IMG/VR virus record: IMGVR_UViG_3300046011_004076
Span: 1 to 22,190 of that record
Strand: one strand, 5' to 3'
Source: a virus
DNA: 22,190 bases
Made by a program: the position numbers and the translations under genes. Shown piece after piece: positions 18,283 to 22,190 of this stretch; positions within the stretch are counted from its first letter, which is position 1, and every line of letters begins with the position of its first letter. The notes beneath the pieces were generated by a model. It was not told the origin of the DNA. It made no database searches and saw only the letters and a list, made by a program, of their open reading frames with translations.

Positions 18283-19311
18283 TTATAATCGCATCGCCAT
18301 GACGACTGATGTGTATTTGTTTGAACCGATTTCTGTTTCAGAAATAACACAACTCGCGTCAGCCGCAAGTGTGAAGGTAGTTGTTTCGTTAGTTGGTCGT
18401 TTCAGTAAGTTTATCAAATACTCGTAACCAAATCCAACTTCAATAGGTTTTGATGATGTCATAGACAACCCACACAATAGGTTGTTGTCGATAAATAACG
18501 CAACTTTACCATCGGCTTCAGAGTATAAACTAATACCTTTTGTTTCAGTCAGCAATGGTTTAATTCCGTTTAACTGCGTTAAACTCTCTTTCACGTTGAT
18601 TTTCAAGCCAACATCGAATGGTTGTGTAAACACCTTACTGAAGTCAGGATATTTTGAATCATGCGTTTTAGCATAAATTTCTACATCATCAACCACAAAC
18701 TTAACCCACGCAGGTCTGTTTTCGTCATCCGATTCATAAGACCAGATGTCGATTGTACTTGAAGGTTTTAATGATTTCAATAATTCGATGCTACTGCGAT
18801 TTAAGATATACGAACCATCTGTAAACACTGTGTTTACTTCAACATCATTCACACTTAATGTGTGACCGTTACTTGCGGCAGATTCGATTCTGTTGGTTTG
18901 TTTATCGAAAGATAGTTTTAATCCATTCAAGTAATATCTTACATCGTTCTTCGCCATCCATTTTTCAGAATCAGTTAGCGTAGCTGCTAACTGATTCGGT
19001 GTTAGTGACGCGAGTAGCTTATCACAGTTTGGTAGACCGTTGATAACCACGTCTAATTTAGATTCAGTTGAGTACGTTAAAGGAACTTGATTGTGGTAAT
19101 AAATTCCCTCATCCGCATGCAAACCGTCTAAGTTAGTTTTATACATCCCACAAAACTGTGTTGAATCAAAGATGCCTAATTGCTGGAAATCAACTTTACC
19201 GATTACGACTGAATCTAAATCAGTCGCGTAGATACGACCATCTTTGATTTCAATAATTTTAGATTCTTTACGTTTACTTGCTGATTTTAATGCTGCTAGT
19301 AGTGTTTTCAT
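18283..19311 (-). CDS. dnaN: DNA polymerase sliding clamp (beta/DnaN-like)
   Basis: A 342-residue ring-clamp subunit that tethers polymerase to DNA; bacterial beta clamps are about 366 residues. Diagnostic pieces are DVRYYLNGL (123-131), SNGHTLSV (147-154, compare TDGHRLA), YPDF (221-224, compare FPDY) and the C-terminal TSVVMAMRL (334-342, compare YVVMPMRL). The three-domain clamp length is kept. GGAGAATAACC precedes the ATG. The gene lies in a unit that starts at the promoter near 20115, after several small genes. A phage copy could replace the host clamp for the phage polymerase. Overall similarity to bacterial DnaN is low outside these motifs. Confidence 0.85.
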   Translation of the reverse strand: MKTLLAALKSASKRKESKIIEIKDGRIYATDLDSVVIGKVDFQQLGIFDSTQFCGMYKTNLDGLHADEGIYYHNQVPLTYSTESKLDVVINGLPNCDKLLASLTPNQLAATLTDSEKWMAKNDVRYYLNGLKLSFDKQTNRIESAASNGHTLSVNDVEVNTVFTDGSYILNRSSIELLKSLKPSSTIDIWSYESDDENRPAWVKFVVDDVEIYAKTHDSKYPDFSKVFTQPFDVGLKINVKESLTQLNGIKPLLTETKGISLYSEADGKVALFIDNNLLCGLSMTSSKPIEVGFGYEYLINLLKRPTNETTTFTLAADASCVISETEIGSNKYTSVVMAMRL

Positions 19312-19322
19312 TGGTTATTCTC

Positions 19323-19694
19323 CTAGTTAATTGAGTAATTAGATAGTGTTTCAGAAAATTCTATCACTTTGCTTCTTAAATCATCATTCATATCTAAAAC
19401 TAATCGTAGTCTATCACTACTGAATTCTTCTTTAATACCACTCCACCCCACTACACGAATAACACAGGTTTCTACTTGAAATCGTCTATTGTTCACATCT
19501 ATACGTCTAAATGTTGATTGATTATCATAAATACTTTTGATTGTTTTTTTAAATTGCTTTAAGAATTCATCAGTATGAGAGCCTAATACACCAAAAGAAT
19601 AATCCCAGTTATTTAATTTTAAGTGTAATGTGGCAACATCTTTAAGTATCACATCTTCATTCGGTTTCACAGTTAAATCTAATAACGAAATCAT
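19323..19694 (-). CDS. Hypothetical protein (123 aa)
   Basis: A 123-residue protein starting MISLLDLTVKPNEDVILKDV. Its C-terminal part (RVVGWSGIKEEFSSDRLRLV then LDMNDDLRSKVIEFSETLSN) resembles small tail-assembly chaperone-type phage proteins, whose pattern is 'V..W.G..D....PF...N...LL......L...V......'. Its place beside the clamp gene does not support a tail role, so I give no function. AGGAGAATAACAA precedes the ATG, and the gap to the clamp gene is 11 bases. Confidence 0.7.
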   Translation of the reverse strand: MISLLDLTVKPNEDVILKDVATLHLKLNNWDYSFGVLGSHTDEFLKQFKKTIKSIYDNQSTFRRIDVNNRRFQVETCVIRVVGWSGIKEEFSSDRLRLVLDMNDDLRSKVIEFSETLSNYSIN

Positions 19695-19697
19695 TTG

Positions 19698-19922
19698 TTA
19701 TTCTCCTAAAATATAATCTTTAACTGTAAATGTTTTGAACTGATGCCAATCATTCGAGTTGTACCAGTCTAACACATATTCTACTACTGTGTGTTCAAAG
19801 TTATTTGGTCTAATTCCTTCATCACCGTAGCTAGTAAGGAATTCAACTTCACATTCTCCTTCTACCCACACAATAACCTGTGCTGAGTATTCTGGTGTGA
19901 TCCAACTAAATTCGTGTTTCAT
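19698..19922 (-). CDS. Acidic hypothetical protein (74 aa)
   Basis: A 74-residue acidic protein starting MKHEFSWITPEYSAQVIVWV and continuing EGECEVEFLTSYGDEGIRPN, a beta-rich pattern ending in a Trp-containing helix (LDWYNSNDWHQFKTF). I chose the ATG at 19922; a GTG three codons earlier overlaps the GGGTGG ribosome site. It overlaps the membrane-protein gene upstream by 4 bases. No family recognised. Confidence 0.65.
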   Translation of the reverse strand: MKHEFSWITPEYSAQVIVWVEGECEVEFLTSYGDEGIRPNNFEHTVVEYVLDWYNSNDWHQFKTFTVKDYILGE

Positions 19923-20044
19923 TTTAACCACCCTGACGCAACCAATGTAATAATGATACCGTAGAATACACCAAATAAGAAGTCACCTAAGTAAAATTTA
20001 TTGTGTTCTAGCGGATAGTTCGCTAAGTGTTTGTAGTCTTTCAT
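19919..20044 (-). CDS. Predicted one-helix membrane protein (41 aa)
   Basis: A 41-residue protein, MKDYKHLANYPLEHNKFYLG followed by a hydrophobic end (DFLFGVFYGIIITLVASGWL plus Lys) that should form one transmembrane helix. AGGA nine bases before the ATG is the ribosome site. It is the first gene after the promoter near 20115 and overlaps the next gene by 4 bases. Function unknown. Confidence 0.65.
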   Translation of the reverse strand: MKDYKHLANYPLEHNKFYLGDFLFGVFYGIIITLVASGWLK

Positions 20045-20073
20045 TGTCAGTGTCCTAGTGTAGATTTAAATTT

Positions 20074-20097
20074 CCGCCGAGCCGAATTACTCGACGG
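20074..20097 (-). promoter_or_regulatory. Hairpin at the 5' end of the leader transcript
   Basis: On the minus strand CCGTCGAG and CTCGGCGG (8 bp with one T-G pair) enclose TAATTCGG. It begins within a few bases of the transcription start expected from the promoter upstream. A 5'-terminal hairpin is a known way to slow RNase E-type decay. No T run follows, so it is unlikely to be a terminator. Confidence 0.55.
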
Positions 20098-20102
20098 ATT
20101 GA

Positions 20103-20132
20103 ATTTTAATTCATTTTATTGCGTTATGTCAA
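20103..20132 (-). promoter_or_regulatory. Strong sigma70 promoter before the clamp operon
   Basis: Minus-strand -35 TTGACA (20127-20132, 6 of 6), spacer of 18, -10 TAAAAT (20103-20108, 5 of 6). It overlaps the last codons of the Nudix-like gene. It would drive the genes from 20044 to the clamp. Confidence 0.75.
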
Positions 20133-20836
20133 ACTTCATTTTCATCCAGATAGTCACATACAATTCGTGACCAGTTCTCCATGTTGATTGCATCATAGTC
20201 GTGATGTTGCGATAACCTGTGTGGTGTATCAAAACCTTTCAATAACATACCTTCAGATTCAGCGATACCTGTGTCAAATTCAACATCTTCTACATCAAAC
20301 ACAAATAGCAGACCTATGTGTTTAGCTCCAACATCATTCGATGTATCATAGATAAACCCTTTAAACTCACTGAACATGGTATCAAAGTCAGTATCAGTAA
20401 TTGAATCTAGGTCAACACCAAGTTCTTCTTGTACTTCACGATAGATACCATTCCAGCACGAATCAATAACTTCAATTTCACTTGTTTTGTAATTACAATT
20501 ATCGTGTTTTAAACACAGGTCTTGCAGTGCCAAGTGACCACCAGCCGTGACTGAATAATTACCTAGCAATCTGCTTTCACCAGTACCTTTAACACGCTGG
20601 TAGTAAAGAATTGAGCCATCTGGCTTACGAAATACAATACTAGGTATCAACTGCAAGTAATCGCTGTCTTTTTCTAACCAGTGACGGCTTCCAATCACTA
20701 CTTCCTGTGGGGGAATTATAGAATTAAACCACGCTTCTTTTTCAACTTCGTTACCTTCAACTGGATTGAATCCTTGATGAAGTTTATTTTTTACCTGTGA
20801 ACTACGCACACACATAACTTGTTCAAATTTACTCAT
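20129..20836 (-). CDS. Nudix-like hydrolase with insertion in the Nudix box
   Basis: A 235-residue protein. VFRKPDGSILYYQRVKGTGE (about 68-87) and LLGNYSVTAGGHLA (90-103) are followed by REVQEELGV (133-141), the metal-binding half of the Nudix box. Between GG (99-100) and REVQEE there are about 19 more residues than the standard GX5EX7REUXEEXGU allows. Nudix enzymes cleave nucleoside diphosphates linked to another moiety; the GGH form with a long insert exists in other Nudix families, so it may still be active. The substrate cannot be read. AGGAG is six bases before the ATG; the start overlaps the gene upstream by 4 bases. A promoter overlaps its end. Confidence 0.75.
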   Translation of the reverse strand: MSKFEQVMCVRSSQVKNKLHQGFNPVEGNEVEKEAWFNSIIPPQEVVIGSRHWLEKDSDYLQLIPSIVFRKPDGSILYYQRVKGTGESRLLGNYSVTAGGHLALQDLCLKHDNCNYKTSEIEVIDSCWNGIYREVQEELGVDLDSITDTDFDTMFSEFKGFIYDTSNDVGAKHIGLLFVFDVEDVEFDTGIAESEGMLLKGFDTPHRLSQHHDYDAINMENWSRIVCDYLDENEV

Positions 20837-21039
20837 TTTATTTCTCCTAATGTGATGTTGTCATAAGCTACGTCAGATATATCTGAACTATGCTCTCCTG
20901 TTTCAAACTGATACATCTTTGCATCTGTTGTGTATATTCTAACGAGTCTGCCTCTAGTGGATAACCCTTTCCAGATACCTACTACATTATCATTATTAAA
21001 CTGATAATTGCTACCGTTGTTTGTGCTGAAAGAAATCAT
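20833..21039 (-). CDS. Hypothetical protein (68 aa)
   Basis: A 68-residue beta-rich protein starting MISFSTNNGSNYQFNNDNVV, with RGRLVRIYTTDAKMYQFETG in the middle. TAGGAGTATAGAT precedes the ATG. It overlaps the Nudix-like gene by 4 bases. No family recognised. Confidence 0.65.
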   Translation of the reverse strand: MISFSTNNGSNYQFNNDNVVGIWKGLSTRGRLVRIYTTDAKMYQFETGEHSSDISDVAYDNITLGEIK

Positions 21040-21041
21040 AT

Positions 21042-21413
21042 CTATACTCCTACATCAATAAAATAAAGTTTATAAGGGAACTTGAAAGATATTCCTACGT
21101 TACAATCTAACGGTGAATAGAATCGTTTTACGACTGAGTATTGTTTACCTATAAATACACCATCTTCATCGTAAGTATCGCATTCTAACACAGTTAGTGG
21201 TTTTAAATCAAACGATGGATGGTCATCGTAACCAACACCATCTTCACAATAGTCTGCGTAGACGAACATTGCACGATTAAATAGAGCTTCGTTACTAACA
21301 TCGAACTCGTAGTATTCCCATTCATCCAGTTCAACACTGTCGTAGATGTCAGAAGGTGTTGTTGAGTAATACGGGGCATTGCCTGTATCGAAAATTTTGT
21401 ATAATTTAAACAT
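21042..21413 (-). CDS. Hypothetical protein (123 aa)
   Basis: A 123-residue acidic, aromatic-rich protein starting MFKLYKIFDTGNAPYYSTTP. It has ELDEWEYYEFDVSNEALFN and a second beta-rich half. GGAG eight to nine bases before the ATG is the ribosome site; the gene overlaps the upstream stop by 1 base. No family recognised. Confidence 0.65.
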   Translation of the reverse strand: MFKLYKIFDTGNAPYYSTTPSDIYDSVELDEWEYYEFDVSNEALFNRAMFVYADYCEDGVGYDDHPSFDLKPLTVLECDTYDEDGVFIGKQYSVVKRFYSPLDCNVGISFKFPYKLYFIDVGV

Positions 21414-21940
21414 TAGTTAATCTCCACTTCAATTTCAGTTACCAGCTCCATAAAATCATCAAAGTCAACGTAATTATCGAACAGGTTTGCAATCTGTTCA
21501 CATATTTGACGAGTAACTTCACCTGATAAAGTGACAGAATTACTACCTAGAAACACAATATCATCAATGCTTTGATATTCGTCACCCCAATCATCACAAT
21601 CGGTAACAAAATCAATACCTACTTCAATTATATCATCGGTATCAGTGAAAATTACTTTCATTACCTTGTGAAACGACTTTGTTTTTATCTTCCACAATTG
21701 TTTAAAGAAACTTTCAATAGCATAGAATAAGCTACCTTGTGTTAAAACTAACTCACCTTTATGACTGCTTAAATAGGTATCTAAGATAATAACTTCTAGT
21801 TCGTTGTCCACAGATATAAAACGATTATCTTCTCTGGTAAATTGCACACCTGCTGATTCAAATGCTCGTACAATGGTATCTTCTGCGTAGCATAGTTCTT
21901 TACGACTGTCATAGCTGTTGTTTGCGTAAATTGTTTTCAT
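21413..21940 (-). CDS. Hypothetical protein (175 aa)
   Basis: A 175-residue acidic protein starting MKTIYANNSYDSRKELCYAE, with DTIVRAFESAGVQFTREDNR and ending DFMELVTEIEVEIN. I chose the ATG at 21940, which has GGAG six bases upstream and begins one base after the upstream stop. Longer starts (to 22078) would run through that gene in another frame. No family recognised. Confidence 0.7.
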   Translation of the reverse strand: MKTIYANNSYDSRKELCYAEDTIVRAFESAGVQFTREDNRFISVDNELEVIILDTYLSSHKGELVLTQGSLFYAIESFFKQLWKIKTKSFHKVMKVIFTDTDDIIEVGIDFVTDCDDWGDEYQSIDDIVFLGSNSVTLSGEVTRQICEQIANLFDNYVDFDDFMELVTEIEVEIN

Positions 21941-21941
21941 A

Positions 21942-22190
21942 CTAAGCTCCGTATTTAAGTTCAACTGGAATTTGTGGGCAAACTCTATGTTCCCACCACT
22001 CAGAACCATCGTATTCACCTCGTTCTGACCAACTACCGTCTGAATACCAGATAGTTCCGTATAAGTTTTGTCCACCAAAACTGTTATTATACTTGAAATT
22101 TATGTGATTTAAGAATTCAGTGTATTCTGATTCTGCATAACCGCATTTCAATCTAAACGATACTTCATAACCGTTAGTTAGTGTGGTACA
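21942..22190 (-). CDS. Hypothetical Trp-rich protein, 5' end outside the window
   Basis: The last 82 codons of a gene that continues past the right edge in an open frame, so no start is given. It reads LTNGYEVSFRLKCGYAESEY, then GTIWYSDGSWSERGEYDGSE and WWEHRVCPQIPVELKYGA. The W/G-rich part is of a type often seen in small phage proteins. Its function is unknown. Confidence 0.7.
   Translation of the reverse strand, partial: CTTLTNGYEVSFRLKCGYAESEYTEFLNHINFKYNNSFGGQNLYGTIWYSDGSWSERGEYDGSEWWEHRVCPQIPVELKYGA

Noticed and set aside
18194-18427. Plus-strand open frame entering the non-coding region
   Set aside because: Most of it is antisense to the clamp gene and it has no ribosome site, so it does not explain the inverted repeats.
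1-22190. CRISPR array, integrase, transposase or toxin-antitoxin pair
   Set aside because: No regularly spaced direct repeats and no matching protein motifs were seen. The Cas4-like nuclease is a phage recombination type and not evidence of a CRISPR system.

Overview
The window is a stretch of a double-stranded DNA phage genome (or a very phage-like element). By eye it is AT-rich, roughly mid-30s % GC. Every credible gene lies on the minus strand, so transcription runs from the high coordinates to the low ones. Genes are small and packed, commonly with 4-, 8- or 14-23-base overlaps, and most start codons follow a Shine-Dalgarno of the AGGAG or GGAG type. The three promoters I could read are sigma70-like, which suggests that host RNA polymerase is used. 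The host is probably a gammaproteobacterium. One copy of the Pasteurellaceae DNA-uptake core (AAGTGCGGT) is only a weak hint. I see no integrase, capsid, tail, lysis, tRNA or CRISPR feature that I can support.

In transcription order: 22190-20129 holds small unknown genes and a Nudix-like hydrolase. A strong promoter (about 20115) then drives small genes and a phage-encoded beta sliding clamp (DnaN-like, 18283-19311). After the clamp comes a 276-base non-coding region (18007-18282) that is unusually rich in perfect inverted repeats and ends in a promoter. Next come small genes, a terminator (17228-17259), an ATP-dependent DNA ligase (15671-16555), more small genes, a terminator (14805-14834), and a recombination pair: a Sak4/RecA-like ATPase (13344-14156) and, about 2 kb further on, an SSB-like DUF669 protein (10766-11449). 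Between these two lie a repeat-containing 300-residue protein and a group of very small genes, three of which encode predicted membrane proteins. One of the three carries a G10 homopolymer.

From about 10.2 kb to 5 kb the replication/repair genes are interleaved with three HNH endonuclease genes: a zinc-ribbon HNH protein with its own promoter, a tandem double HNH-AP2 protein, and a single HNH-AP2 protein. Each overlaps the start of the gene that follows it. Those following genes are a Cas4-like PD-(D/E)XK nuclease, an 88-codon unknown gene and a DEAH helicase. From 5 kb to the left edge are the helicase, a 21-codon microgene, ThyX, several small genes, NrdB, a 63-residue phage protein and the start of NrdA.

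Together the genes make a DNA-metabolism module. NrdA/NrdB and ThyX supply dNTPs and dTMP. The clamp, ligase, helicase and SSB-like protein serve replication. Sak4, SSB and the Cas4-like nuclease form a plausible recombination/repair set, and the HNH genes are probably selfish homing elements. No polymerase or primase is in view. The two observations most worth following up are the structured non-coding region downstream of the clamp gene and the G10 tract, whose length would set the reading frame and the overlap with the next gene.
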